A stretch of 64,000 nt of DNA. It comes from Variovorax paradoxus EPS. Lineage in GTDB: Bacteria; Pseudomonadota; Gammaproteobacteria; Burkholderiales; Burkholderiaceae_C. Of this stretch, positions 55,657 to 64,000 are shown piece after piece (within the stretch, counting starts at the first letter, position 1; each line of letters starts with the position of its first letter). A program made the translations under genes and the position numbers. Location of the stretch: NCBI RefSeq assembly GCF_000184745.1, contig NC_014931.1, positions 5,642,001-5,706,000 on the forward strand, in the 5' to 3' direction. The notes beneath the pieces are model-generated. The model was not told where the DNA came from. It was given only the letters and a program-made list of their open reading frames with translations, and made no database searches.

Positions 55657-55769
55657 GGGAGGTCCTCTTGGGTAACCCGCGATTTTAGGCGACCATGGTT
55701 TCATGCCCGCCCGACAGGTCTTCGGCCCCTTCTTCGATCATCTCGAAGTCAGGGTTAAACCCGATTAGC

Positions 55770-55789
55770 AAACGTTTGCGCAAACGTTT
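55770..55789. promoter_or_regulatory. 20-bp palindromic operator of the ribose operon
   Basis: AAACGTTTGCGCAAACGTTT is a perfect palindrome built from LacI-family half-sites, followed by TCGTTGGTTAATATCG. It lies 68 bp before rbsB and is the probable site of the RbsR protein encoded at 59574. Confidence 0.82.
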
Positions 55790-55856
55790 TCGTTGGTTAA
55801 TATCGACACCCCCCGGCACAGACCGGCGTACTGCTCAACCACCCAGGAGACACACC

Positions 55857-56810
55857 ATGAAGTTCACCCGCCGCACCCTGCAAAGCGCCGCCGCGCTCAC
55901 GCTGCTGGGCGCCATCGCCGCCACGCCCGCCCTTGCACAGGACAAGCCCAAGGTGGCGCTGGTCATGAAGTCGCTGGCCAACGAGTTCTTCCGCACCATG
56001 GAAGACGGCGCCAAGGCCCACAACAAGGCCAACGCCGCGAAGTACACGCTGGTTGCCAACGGCATCAAGGACGAGACCGACACCTCCGCCCAGATCAAGA
56101 TGGTCGAGCAGATGGTGGCGCAGAAGATCAATGCGCTGGTCATCGCGCCCGCCGATTCGAAGGCGCTGGTGCCCGTCATCAAGGCGGCCATCGACAAGGG
56201 CATCCTGGTGGTCAACATCGACAACCAGCTCGACGCCGCCGCGCTGAAGGAAAAGGGCATCCAGGTGCCCTTCGTCGGCCCCGACAACCGCGCGGGCGCC
56301 AAGCTGGTGGGCGATGCGCTCGCCAAGGAGCTGAAGGCGGGCGACAAGGTCGGCATCATCGAAGGCGTCTCGACCACCTTCAATGCGCAGCAGCGCACCC
56401 TTGGCTACCAGGACGCCATGAAGGCCGCCAACGTGACGGTGGTGGGCGTGCAGTCGGGCCAGTGGGAAATCGACAAGGGCAACACCGTGGCCGCCGGCAT
56501 GATGCGCGAGCACCCTGATCTCAAGGCGCTGCTCGCCGGCAACGACAGCATGGCGCTCGGCGCAGTGGCTGCCGTCAAGGCCGCGGGCAAGACCGGCAAG
56601 GTGCTGGTCGTGGGCTACGACAACATCGGCGCCATCAAGCCGATGCTGGCCGACGGCCGCGTGCTCGCCACCGCCGACCAGTTCGCCGCCAAGCAGGCTG
56701 TGTTCGGCATCGAGACCGCATTGAAGGCCATCGCCGACAAGAAGAAGCAGTCGGAGATGCCCGCCGAAGTGAAGACCGACGTGGTGCTGGTCACCAAGTC
56801 GTCGAAGTAA
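55857..56810 (+). CDS. rbsB: Ribose-type ABC transporter, periplasmic binding protein
   Basis: This 317-residue protein has a signal peptide (~1-27, LLGAIAATPALA) and a type I periplasmic binding fold (VALVMKSLANEFFRTMEDGA; NALVIAPADSKALVP; VVNIDNQLDAAAL; VVGYDNIGAIKPML). It delivers ribose or a related sugar to RbsAC. AGGAGA precedes the start. The gap to rbsA contains dispersed repeat copy 4, which may favour rbsB expression. Confidence 0.94.
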   Translation: MKFTRRTLQSAAALTLLGAIAATPALAQDKPKVALVMKSLANEFFRTMEDGAKAHNKANAAKYTLVANGIKDETDTSAQIKMVEQMVAQKINALVIAPADSKALVPVIKAAIDKGILVVNIDNQLDAAALKEKGIQVPFVGPDNRAGAKLVGDALAKELKAGDKVGIIEGVSTTFNAQQRTLGYQDAMKAANVTVVGVQSGQWEIDKGNTVAAGMMREHPDLKALLAGNDSMALGAVAAVKAAGKTGKVLVVGYDNIGAIKPMLADGRVLATADQFAAKQAVFGIETALKAIADKKKQSEMPAEVKTDVVLVTKSSK

Positions 56811-56814
56811 ATGT

Positions 56815-56910
56815 TGCTTGCCCCCTGGCTTTGCGCGCTTCGTGTCGCTTCGCCAACCCCGACCGGGGGCAACACCTGAGGCCCGGCGAAAAGCCGGTCC
56901 CTCGGTGTTT
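56815..56910 (+). repeat. ~95-bp dispersed repeat, copy 4 (rbsB-rbsA gap)
   Basis: GCTTGCCCCCTGGCT, GCGCTTCGTGTCGCTTCG, CCAACCCCGACCGGGGGC and a GGCCCGGCGAAAAGCCGG hairpin occur in order. It lies inside an operon. Confidence 0.78.
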
Positions 56911-56935
56911 CTGGAATGAATGAGGTTGCCCATCG

Positions 56936-58546
56936 ATGGCTGATAACGATCGCAGCGCCCCGGTGCTCTCGCTGAGTGCGCTCGGCAAGGACTACGCGGC
57001 GCCGGTGCTGGACGACGTCTCGATCGTCCTGAACGCAGGCGAAGTGCTCGCCCTCACGGGTGAGAACGGCGCCGGCAAGAGCACGCTCTCCAAGATCGTC
57101 TGCGGCCTGGTGCAGCCCACGCGCGGCCAGATGCTGCTGGACGGCAAGCCGTTCCAGCCCGGTTCGCGCCGCGATGCCGAGCGCCTGGGCGTTCGCATGG
57201 TGATGCAGGAGCTGGGGCTGGTCACCACGCTGTCGGTGGCCGAGAACCTGCTGCTCGACCGCCTGCCCAACAAGACCGGCTGGATCCGCAAGGCCAAGCT
57301 CTACGAGCTGGCTTCGCGCCAGCTCGCCAAGATCGGCATGGAGAACATCGACCCGGCCACGCCCGTCGCACGGCTGGGCATCGGCCAGCAGCAGATGGTG
57401 GAAATCGCGCGCAACCTGCAGGACGACACGCGCGTGCTGGTGCTCGACGAGCCCACCGCGATGCTCACGCCGCGCGAAACCTCGCACCTCTTCGAGCAGA
57501 TCGAACTGCTGAAGGCGCGCGGCGTGGCGATCGTCTACGTGTCGCACCGCCTGGAGGAACTTCAGCGCATCGCCGACCGGGTGGCGGTGCTGCGCGACGG
57601 CAAGCTGGTGGACGTGCGCGCCATGGCCGGCGTTCGCGAATCCGAGCTGGTGCAGCGCATGGTCGGCCGCGCGGTGCACGAGCACGAAGGGCGCGACCGC
57701 CGCGTCGCCGGGCCGGTGCTGCTGAGCGCGCGCGGCCTCGGCCGGGCGCAGATGGTGCGCGATGTCGACCTCGACCTGCACGCCGGTGAAATCATGGGCC
57801 TCGCCGGCCTGGTCGGCTCGGGCCGGACCGAGCTGGTGCGCCTCCTGTTCGGCGCCGATCGCGCGGACCGCGGCGAAATTTCTCTCTACGACGCGAAGAC
57901 CGGTGCAGAGCCGGTGCAACACGTGCGCAAGGGCTGGCGCTCGCCGATGCAGGCGATCCGTGCCGGCATCGGCCTCGTCACCGAAGACCGCAAATCGCAG
58001 GGCCTCTTGCTCACGCAATCGATCCGCGTCAACGCGACGCTCAGCGACCTGGGCGCGATCTCGCACGCCGGCTGGCTGCAGCGCGCCAAGGAACGCAGCA
58101 TCGCGCGGCAACTGGTGGACTTGCTGCGCATCCGCTCGCGCAGCATCGAACAGCCGGTGGCCACGCTCAGCGGCGGCAACCAGCAGAAGGTGGTGTTCGC
58201 GCGCTGGCTGCATCGCGAATGCAAAGTGCTGCTGCTGGACGAACCCACGCGCGGCGTCGACGTCGGTGCGCGCGCCGACCTGTACGCCGAACTCGATCGC
58301 ATGACCGACGCCGGCAAGGCGCTCCTGATGGTGTCGAGCGACCTGCGCGAACTGATGGCCATGTGCGACCGCATCGGCGTGATGAGCGCCGGCAAATTGG
58401 TCGCGGTGTTCGAGCGCGGTGAATGGAGCGAACAATCGCTGCTCGCCGCCGCCTTCAGCGACGCGACCGGACGCCCCTCCGCCTCAGCCCCCTCTTTCTC
58501 TTCCGATTCGAACCTGGCCCAACCGGCCACTGCCGAGACACCATGA
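56936..58546 (+). CDS. rbsA: Ribose-type ABC transporter, ATP-binding protein
   Basis: This 536-residue double ABC protein has a first half with Walker A GENGAGKSTL, and VLVLDEPTAML and signature motifs. The second half carries the usual degenerate Walker A (GLVGSGRTEL) and LSGGNQQKVVFARWL. It energises sugar uptake through RbsC. It overlaps rbsC by ATGA. Confidence 0.95.
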   Translation: MADNDRSAPVLSLSALGKDYAAPVLDDVSIVLNAGEVLALTGENGAGKSTLSKIVCGLVQPTRGQMLLDGKPFQPGSRRDAERLGVRMVMQELGLVTTLSVAENLLLDRLPNKTGWIRKAKLYELASRQLAKIGMENIDPATPVARLGIGQQQMVEIARNLQDDTRVLVLDEPTAMLTPRETSHLFEQIELLKARGVAIVYVSHRLEELQRIADRVAVLRDGKLVDVRAMAGVRESELVQRMVGRAVHEHEGRDRRVAGPVLLSARGLGRAQMVRDVDLDLHAGEIMGLAGLVGSGRTELVRLLFGADRADRGEISLYDAKTGAEPVQHVRKGWRSPMQAIRAGIGLVTEDRKSQGLLLTQSIRVNATLSDLGAISHAGWLQRAKERSIARQLVDLLRIRSRSIEQPVATLSGGNQQKVVFARWLHRECKVLLLDEPTRGVDVGARADLYAELDRMTDAGKALLMVSSDLRELMAMCDRIGVMSAGKLVAVFERGEWSEQSLLAAAFSDATGRPSASAPSFSSDSNLAQPATAETP

Positions 58547-59532
58547 ACGCAGCCGCAGCCTCGACTTCCAATCCGCGCACCTCCGCACTGAAGGGCCAAC
58601 TGGGCACCTACCTCGGCCTCACGGTCGTGCTGGTGGGCATGGTCGCGCTCTTCGGCTCGATGAGCGAATACTTCCTCACGCGCGACACCTTCATCTCGAT
58701 TGCCAACGAAATCCCCGCGCTCGCGGTGATGGCGGTGGGCATGACCTTCGTGCTGATCATCGCGGGCATCGATCTGTCGGTCGGCTCGGTGCTCGCGCTC
58801 AGCGCGGCCGTGACGGCCGCGGCCATCCTCGAATGGAAGCTTTCGGTTCCTCTCGCGGCCGCACTCGGCCTCGCCACCGGCCTGATCTGCGGCACGGTGA
58901 CCGGTGCGGTGTCGGTCGCATGGCGGCTGCCGAGCTTCATCGTTTCGCTGGGCATGCTCGAAGCGGTGCGCGGCGGCGCTTACCTCGTGACGGACTCACG
59001 CACGCAGTACGTGGGCGATGCGATCTCTGGCCTCGCCGCGCCGTGGATCGGCGGCATTTCGGCCGCCTTCGTGCTCGCGGTGGTGCTGGTCGTCGTCGGG
59101 CAGATGGTGCTCACGCGCACGGTCTTCGGCCGGCATGTGGTGGGCATCGGCACGAACGAAGAAGCGATGCGCCTGGCGGGTGTCGATCCGCGGCCGATCC
59201 GCATCATCGTGTTCGCCGTCACCGGTCTTCTTGCGGGGCTTGCGGGCCTGATGCAGTCGGCGCGGCTCGAAGCGGCCGACCCGAACGCAGGCGTCGGCAT
59301 CGAGCTGCAGGTGATCGCGGCCGTGGTCATCGGCGGCACCAGCCTCATGGGCGGGCGCGGTTCGGTGGTCAACACCTTCTTCGGCGTGCTGATCATCGCG
59401 GTGCTCGAGGCGGGCCTGGCGCAGGTGGGCGCGAGCGAGCCGAGCAAGCGGATCATCACCGGGGCGGTGATCGTGGTTGCGGTGATCATCGACACCTTGC
59501 GCCAGCGCCGCGCGGACCGCCGCCTGGCCTGA
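58543..59532 (+). CDS. rbsC: Ribose-type ABC transporter, permease
   Basis: This 329-residue membrane protein has about 8-10 helices. The family signature GMTFVLIIAGIDLSVGSVLAL, the cytoplasmic EAMRLAGVDPR (contact loop to RbsA) and GGTSLMGGRGSVVNTFFGVL are visible. The start at 58543 overlaps the rbsA stop; the frame is open further up only inside rbsA. Confidence 0.94.
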   Translation: MNAAAASTSNPRTSALKGQLGTYLGLTVVLVGMVALFGSMSEYFLTRDTFISIANEIPALAVMAVGMTFVLIIAGIDLSVGSVLALSAAVTAAAILEWKLSVPLAAALGLATGLICGTVTGAVSVAWRLPSFIVSLGMLEAVRGGAYLVTDSRTQYVGDAISGLAAPWIGGISAAFVLAVVLVVVGQMVLTRTVFGRHVVGIGTNEEAMRLAGVDPRPIRIIVFAVTGLLAGLAGLMQSARLEAADPNAGVGIELQVIAAVVIGGTSLMGGRGSVVNTFFGVLIIAVLEAGLAQVGASEPSKRIITGAVIVVAVIIDTLRQRRADRRLA

Positions 59533-59573
59533 GAAGGTGTGAACGAACCCACCAGGAACAAGGAACACAAGCC

Positions 59574-60647
59574 ATGGCCACCATCAAGGACGTCGCGCTG
59601 CGCGCCGGAGTCTCCGTCACCACCGTCTCGCACGTGGTCAACGACACGCGCCATGTGAGCGCCAAGGGCCGCGAGCGCGTCGAGCTCGCCATTCGCGAAC
59701 TGGGCTATGTGCCGAACGCGATGGCGCGCAGCCTGAAGAGCAACACCACCTCGACGCTCGGGATGCTGATCCCGAACAGTTCCAACCCCTACTTCGCAGA
59801 GATCGTGCGCATCGTGGAAGACCGGTGCTTCGGCGCCGGCTACACGCTGGTGCTGTGCAACACCGACGACGAGCCCCGCCGCCAGAGCGTTTACCTGCAG
59901 GTGCTGGCCGAGCGCCGCATCGACGGGCTGATCGTGGTGTCGACGGGCGACGACGATTCGCTCGTCACTCAGCTACAGGGCCTGCGCATTCCGACGGTGC
60001 TGGTCGACCGCGAGATCGCCGACCCGAGCTGCGACCTGGTGGAAACCGCGCACATGCAGGGCGGCCTGCTCGCGGTGCGGCACCTGCTGTCGCTCGGCCA
60101 CAAGCGCATCGCCTGCCTCGGCGGCCCCGAGGGCCTCACGCCCAGCGAGCAGCGCATCGAAGGCTGGCGCATGGCGCTGGCCGAGGCCGGAACCACACCG
60201 AACGCCGATGCGCTGCTGTGGCGCGGCGCCTTCACCAGCCAGAGCGGCTACGAGGCGATGCACGCCATCCTTCGCACCGAGCATCCGCCGTCGGCCGTGT
60301 TCGTCTGCAACGACCTGATGGCCATCGGCGCCCTGCGCGCCGCGCATGAAAGCGGCGTGCATGTGCCCGACGAGCTGTCGATCGTCGGCTTCGACGACAT
60401 CGAACTCTCGGCCTACACCAGCCCGCCGCTCACCACCGTCGCGCAGCCCAAGGAGCGCATCGGCGCACTGGCGGTCGACATGCTGCTGGAGCGCGTGAGC
60501 GGCAAGCGGCGCGATGCGCGCAAGGTGGTGCTGCAACCCGAGTTGCGCGTGCGCGCCTCGACCGCGCGCCATGCGAGCTTCAAGGAGCCGGCCGCACCGG
60601 CCACCGAATCGCCTTCAACGGAAAACCGAAAGTCCCGCACCCCGTGA
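59574..60647 (+). CDS. rbsR: LacI-family regulator of the ribose operon
   Basis: This 357-residue protein has an N-terminal LacI HTH and hinge (ATIKDVALRAGVSVTTVSHVVN, MARSLKSNTT) and an effector domain similar to the binding proteins (GFDDIELSAYTSPPLTTV). It is encoded inside the operon and presumably binds the 55770-55789 palindrome, released by ribose. AAGGA lies before the start. The C-terminal ~20 residues (ATESPSTENRKSRTP) are a Ser/Thr-rich extra tail. Confidence 0.93.
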   Translation: MATIKDVALRAGVSVTTVSHVVNDTRHVSAKGRERVELAIRELGYVPNAMARSLKSNTTSTLGMLIPNSSNPYFAEIVRIVEDRCFGAGYTLVLCNTDDEPRRQSVYLQVLAERRIDGLIVVSTGDDDSLVTQLQGLRIPTVLVDREIADPSCDLVETAHMQGGLLAVRHLLSLGHKRIACLGGPEGLTPSEQRIEGWRMALAEAGTTPNADALLWRGAFTSQSGYEAMHAILRTEHPPSAVFVCNDLMAIGALRAAHESGVHVPDELSIVGFDDIELSAYTSPPLTTVAQPKERIGALAVDMLLERVSGKRRDARKVVLQPELRVRASTARHASFKEPAAPATESPSTENRKSRTP

Positions 60648-61606
60648 GTCCGAAGCCTTCTTCCCGCAGTCCCGAGCCACCGCAAATCGTGGTGCTCGGC
60701 AGCCTCAACATGGACCTGGTGCTGCGCGTCCCCCACGCACCGGCCGCGGGCGAAACCCTGATCGGCCATTCGATCGCCAACATCCCCGGCGGCAAGGGCG
60801 CCAACCAGGCCGTGAGCTGCGCGCGCGAAGGCGCTCAGGTACGCATGATCGGCTGCGTGGGCGACGATGCCCACGGCCGAGCGCTGCGCGAATCGCTGGA
60901 GCGCGACGGCATCGACACCGCTGCGCTGCGCACGGTCGAGGGCGAGCCCACGGGCACGGCGCTGATCCTGGTGGAAGACAGCGGCCAGAACCGCATCGTG
61001 ATCATTCCCGGCGCCAATGCGCGGGTCGAAATCGATGAAGCGGCGATGCTTGGGCAACTGCAGGGCGCGGCCTTTCTGGTGACGCAGTTCGAGACGCCGA
61101 TGGACCAGATCGCACGCGCCATTTCGGTGGCGCACGAGGCGGGCTGCAAGGTGCTGCTGAATCCATCGCCGGTGCAGGCGATTGCCGAACCGCTCTGGTC
61201 GCGCATCGACACACTGGTGGTCAACGAGATCGAGGCCGAGACGCTGTGCGGCCAATCGGCCGACAGCCCGCAGGACGCCGCGCGGGCGGGCCGGGCGCTG
61301 CGCGCCAAGGGCATCGCGCGCGTGGTCGTCACGCTCGGTTCGCGCGGCGCGGTGGCGGTCGATGCCGACGGCGCGCGCCACCATCCCGCGCCGAAGGTGC
61401 AGGCGGTCGACACCACCGCCGCGGGCGACACTTTTCTGGGCGCGCTCGCCGTGGCACTGGGCGAAGGCCAATCCTTCGACGAAGCCGTGCGCCTGGGCAT
61501 CCGCGCCGCGGCGCTCTGCATCCAGCAGCCCGGCGCCCAACCGTCCATTCCGCAGCGCGACGCCGTGCTGCAGAGTCCCCTGCCTCCCGACTGGATCACG
61601 CTGTGA
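60644..61606 (+). CDS. rbsK: Ribokinase
   Basis: This 320-residue PfkB-family kinase shows VLGSLNMDLVLRV, PGGKGANQAV (sugar-binding) and the anion hole DTTAAGDTFLGAL near 258-270. It makes ribose 5-phosphate. The start is GTG at 60644, overlapping the rbsR stop (GTGA); no in-frame ATG exists before SLNMD. Confidence 0.94.
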   Translation: MSPKPSSRSPEPPQIVVLGSLNMDLVLRVPHAPAAGETLIGHSIANIPGGKGANQAVSCAREGAQVRMIGCVGDDAHGRALRESLERDGIDTAALRTVEGEPTGTALILVEDSGQNRIVIIPGANARVEIDEAAMLGQLQGAAFLVTQFETPMDQIARAISVAHEAGCKVLLNPSPVQAIAEPLWSRIDTLVVNEIEAETLCGQSADSPQDAARAGRALRAKGIARVVVTLGSRGAVAVDADGARHHPAPKVQAVDTTAAGDTFLGALAVALGEGQSFDEAVRLGIRAAALCIQQPGAQPSIPQRDAVLQSPLPPDWITL

Positions 61607-62001
61607 AACGCTCTCCCCTGCTGCATGCCGAACTCTCGCAAGTGATTGCCGCGTTGGGGCACGGCGACATGGTGGTCATCGGCGATGCGGGCCTGCCGAT
61701 TCCCGAGGGCCCGAAGCGCATCGACCTCGCGCTCACGCCCGGCATTCCGCGCGTCGCGGACGTGCTCAAGGCCGTGCTGTCGGAGATGCAGGTGGAGCGT
61801 GCGCTGTTGGCGCGCGAGGCGGTGGAGCAACTGCCCGGCGGCACGCTGCCCGCATGGTGCGAAGGCCAGCTGGCCGTGGTGCCGGAGACGATCTCGCACG
61901 AGGAGCTCAAGCGCCTGAGCGCGCGCGCCAAGGCGGTGATCCGCACCGGCGAATGCACGCCCTACGCCAATATCGTGTTGTGCGCGGGCGTGACGTTCTA
62001 A
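61603..62001 (+). CDS. rbsD: D-ribose pyranase
   Basis: This 132-residue enzyme converts ribopyranose to the furanose used by RbsK. LLHAELSQVIAALGHGDMVVIGDAGLPIP (with the catalytic His) and IRTGECTPYANIVLCAGV are characteristic. The GTG start at 61603 overlaps the rbsK stop. The stop is 1 bp from that of the convergent MOSC gene. Confidence 0.94.
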   Translation: MKRSPLLHAELSQVIAALGHGDMVVIGDAGLPIPEGPKRIDLALTPGIPRVADVLKAVLSEMQVERALLAREAVEQLPGGTLPAWCEGQLAVVPETISHEELKRLSARAKAVIRTGECTPYANIVLCAGVTF

Positions 62002-62002
62002 A

Positions 62003-62884
62003 TCACTCGAACCGGTAGTTCGCGCCCACGGTCTGCCCGACCTTGAGCGTGTATTCGACGCCCTGCACCACGATGCAGTTCATGCCGAAGGTGATGCCGC
62101 CATCGACGCGCGCGTCCGCGCGGTAGGTGCGCAGCACATTGCCGACCTCAGGGCTGCTGACGGCGGTGGTCGGGTCGATGTCCGGAATCGGGCAGCGCGT
62201 GCAGGGCTTGACCGGCCTGAGCTCGGCTTCGCCTTCACCGGTCGTGACATGCAGCGCATCGACGCGGTCCTCGTCGTGCGACTCGATGCCGGCCAGCACG
62301 ATGTTGGGCCGGAAACGTTCGATGCCGACCGCCTCGTGCCCCGCCGCTGCAAGCCGCTCGTTGAGTTCTGCCAGCGAACCCTCGCTCGCCACCAGCAGCG
62401 GATAGCCGTCGGCGAACTGGTTCAGCGCCTCGACGCCATCGGTCCATTTCAGGCTCGACAGGCGCTTGTGTTCGGGATCGAAGCGCACCAGCCGGAGGGT
62501 CTGCGGTTTGCCGGGCTCGGAGAGGAAATCGCTGAACCACTGGGCGGCGATGTCGCCCATGTCGTAGGCGGCGACTTCGTCTTTCCACACCCGCACGCGG
62601 ACGGGCTTCTCGACGCGGTCGAAGGCCAGGTGCAGGGCCAGCATGCCGGGGGCGCGCAGCACCACCTCCATGTGCTTCATCTGCGGCTTGATCAGCGCCA
62701 TGCGCGGAATCTGGCGCTGGGTGACGAACTCGCCGTTGGCATCGACCACCATCCAGGCCCGGTCGAACTCGAGACCGGTTTCGGTCAACAGCATTTCATT
62801 GAGTTCGACACCGGCACACGACTTGACGGGGTAGACGAACAGGCGCGCGATGGTGGCTTCGAGGTCGAAAACGGGCTGCGACAC
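62003..62884 (-). CDS. MOSC-domain protein (YcbX/mARC type)
   Basis: This 293-residue protein has an N-terminal MOSC_N beta-barrel (ARLFVYPVKSCAGVELNE) and a C-terminal MOSC domain (FRPNIVLAG; VKPCTRCPIPDID, whose Cys is the likely molybdenum ligand). Such proteins reduce N-hydroxylated compounds using molybdenum cofactor. The GTG at 62884 with AAGGA upstream is the best start; the longer frame up to 63151 is not protein-like. Confidence 0.92.
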   Translation of the reverse strand: MSQPVFDLEATIARLFVYPVKSCAGVELNEMLLTETGLEFDRAWMVVDANGEFVTQRQIPRMALIKPQMKHMEVVLRAPGMLALHLAFDRVEKPVRVRVWKDEVAAYDMGDIAAQWFSDFLSEPGKPQTLRLVRFDPEHKRLSSLKWTDGVEALNQFADGYPLLVASEGSLAELNERLAAAGHEAVGIERFRPNIVLAGIESHDEDRVDALHVTTGEGEAELRPVKPCTRCPIPDIDPTTAVSSPEVGNVLRTYRADARVDGGITFGMNCIVVQGVEYTLKVGQTVGANYRFE

Positions 62885-62974
62885 GGTGGGGGTTCCTTGA
62901 ATCCTTGGAAAGCGACCGCGATTGTCCCGCATCGGCGCCGAAACCCCGTGGCCAGCCCATCGGGCGGATACCAC

Positions 62975-63058
62975 GGAACCGGCTTTGCCGGGCCGCCGGT
63001 ATCGCCCCCGTGAGGGGCTTGGCGAAGCGGCACGCAGTGCGCGAAGCCTGCGGGCGGT
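62975..63058 (-). repeat. ~95-bp dispersed repeat, copy 5 (MOSC-monooxygenase gap)
   Basis: A GGCTTTGCCGGGCC hairpin, CCCCCGTGAGGGGC and GGCGAAGCGGCACGCAGTGC, GCGAAGCCTGCGGGCG occur as in the other copies, in the copy 1 orientation. Confidence 0.75.
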
Positions 63059-63078
63059 CATGTTCTTACAATCGTCCG

Positions 63079-64000
63079 ATGGCCCTCCCCCCAGAAGTTT
63101 GCATTCGCGGCGCCGGCATCGTCGGCCGTACGCTGGCCCTGCTGCTCGCACGCGAGCGCGTGCGCGTGGCGCTGGTGGTGCCGCCCGCCGCAGAAGGCAA
63201 GCAGGACATCCGCGCCTACGCGCTCAACACAGCCTCCCGCACCCTCCTCGAATCGCTGCGCGCCTGGCCCGATGCGGCCCATGCCACGCCGGTGCGCGAG
63301 ATGCTGGTGCACGGCGACGAAGGCGGCCGCGTGCAGTTCAGCGCGGCGCGCCAGAAGGTCGATGCACTGGCATGGATCGTCGATGTGCCGGCGCTCGAAC
63401 AGCAACTGGCCGACGCAGTGCGCTTCCAGCCCCAGATCGAAGTCGTGACCGAGCCCGTGCCCGCGCCGCTTACGGTCGTGTGCGAAGGCAAGGCCAGCGC
63501 CACGCGCGAGGCGCTCGGCGTGAGCTACGAGGTCACGCGCTATCCGCAGCATGCGGTGGCCGCCCGCCTCGAAGCCGAGCAGTCGCACGACGGCATCGCG
63601 CGCCAGTGGTTCAACGAGAAGGGCGAAGTGCTCGCGCTGCTGCCGTTGGGCGGCACGCACGGCAAGACGGTCGCGCTGGTGTGGTCCGTCGACCAGCTCC
63701 GGGCCCCCGCCCTGCTCGCGCAGAGCGACGAAGAATTCAACGCCGCAGTGACCGAGGCCAGCCATGGCGCGCTCGGTGCGCTCAAGCTCGCGAGCGAGCG
63801 CGCGGCCTGGCCGCTCGCTCGCGCCATCGCCGACCGCTGGACCGGCGCGATGTCCGGGCAGACGGGCCGGTCATGGGCACTCGCGGGCGATGCGGCCCAC
63901 ACGGTGCACCCGCTCGCGGGCCAGGGCCTGAACCTCGGCTTGGCCGATGCGGCCGCCTTGGCCGAGGTGATCAAGACCCGCGACTACTGGCGCAGCGTGG
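63079..64000 (+). CDS. FAD-dependent monooxygenase, UbiH/UbiF family, 5' part
   Basis: The first ~307 residues of a flavoprotein hydroxylase are visible; the end is beyond the window. It begins with the FAD-binding Rossmann motif IRGAGIVGRTLALLLA (~8-24) and has the second FAD motif GDAAHTVHPLAGQGLNLGLAD near 275-295, the hallmark of ubiquinone-biosynthesis hydroxylases. It lacks a cleavable signal. The exact ubiquinone ring position it acts on cannot be told. Confidence 0.9.
   Translation, partial: MALPPEVCIRGAGIVGRTLALLLARERVRVALVVPPAAEGKQDIRAYALNTASRTLLESLRAWPDAAHATPVREMLVHGDEGGRVQFSAARQKVDALAWIVDVPALEQQLADAVRFQPQIEVVTEPVPAPLTVVCEGKASATREALGVSYEVTRYPQHAVAARLEAEQSHDGIARQWFNEKGEVLALLPLGGTHGKTVALVWSVDQLRAPALLAQSDEEFNAAVTEASHGALGALKLASERAAWPLARAIADRWTGAMSGQTGRSWALAGDAAHTVHPLAGQGLNLGLADAAALAEVIKTRDYWRSV

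Overview
The window looks like a chromosomal segment of a high-GC betaproteobacterium of the Comamonadaceae, most likely Variovorax or a close relative. That rests on the overall gene set (fdsGBA, dusB-fis-purH, a rubA/pilGHIJ-chpA cluster, TctC/Bug receptors), the codon and GC character, and intergenic repeat families typical of such genomes. The genus is an inference, because no marker gene such as 16S rRNA is present.

Region 1 (1-24.4 kb) is an oxalate/formate gene neighbourhood. It holds the NAD-linked formate dehydrogenase genes fdsG-fdsB-fdsA (fdsA runs off the left edge), a LysR regulator, an OxlT-type MFS carrier and a 57-residue unknown protein. Next come a second LysR regulator, pyruvate kinase, a PanE-family reductase (candidate oxalyl-CoA reductase), a FAH-family enzyme, a second-type sucCD pair and a 110-residue unknown protein. 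The catabolic operon oxc-frc-PAS-frc2 follows, then a divergent Crp/Fnr regulator and a tripartite (TctCBA) transporter with a kinase-like/BON protein. Oxalate would enter, be activated to oxalyl-CoA by the CoA-transferases and be decarboxylated by Oxc. The formate released would be oxidised by Fds, and part of the oxalyl-CoA could be reduced to glyoxylate. The main discovery is a perfect palindrome, TTGAC-N4-GTCAA. It occurs five times, each copy 73-132 bp upstream of one of these genes and 22-23 nt from a -10-like hexamer. The Crp/Fnr protein encoded in the middle carries the E-x-x-S-R recognition-helix pattern expected to read TTGA half-sites. I propose that these sites form one local regulon.

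Region 2 (24.5-29.1 kb) is accessory: a tRNA-Arg(CCU) gene, a higBA toxin-antitoxin pair with a palindromic operator, small unknown genes, an HxlR/SnoaL divergent pair, a secreted Pro/Tyr/Arg-rich protein and a 25-residue membrane peptide.

Region 3 (29.1-55.7 kb) is housekeeping. It holds yqgE-ruvX-pyrR-pyrB-pyrC'-plsC (with a metal-ligand-less dihydroorotase), a divergent photolyase, and the type IV pilus chemosensory operon rubA-pilG-pilH-pilI-pilJ-chpA. After these come thiD, hemL, an outer-membrane-type protein, dusB-fis-purH, a YqaA-type membrane protein, a GST, a trypsin-like protease, a zeta-like kinase with a small partner, and ychF.

Region 4 (55.7-64 kb) is a complete ribose-type operon, rbsB-A-C-R-K-D, behind a 20-bp LacI-type operator. 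It is followed by a convergent MOSC protein and the start of a UbiH-type FAD monooxygenase that runs off the right edge.

At least two dispersed repeat families sit in the gaps: a ~95-bp element with five copies, and a REP hairpin with two adjoining minisatellites.
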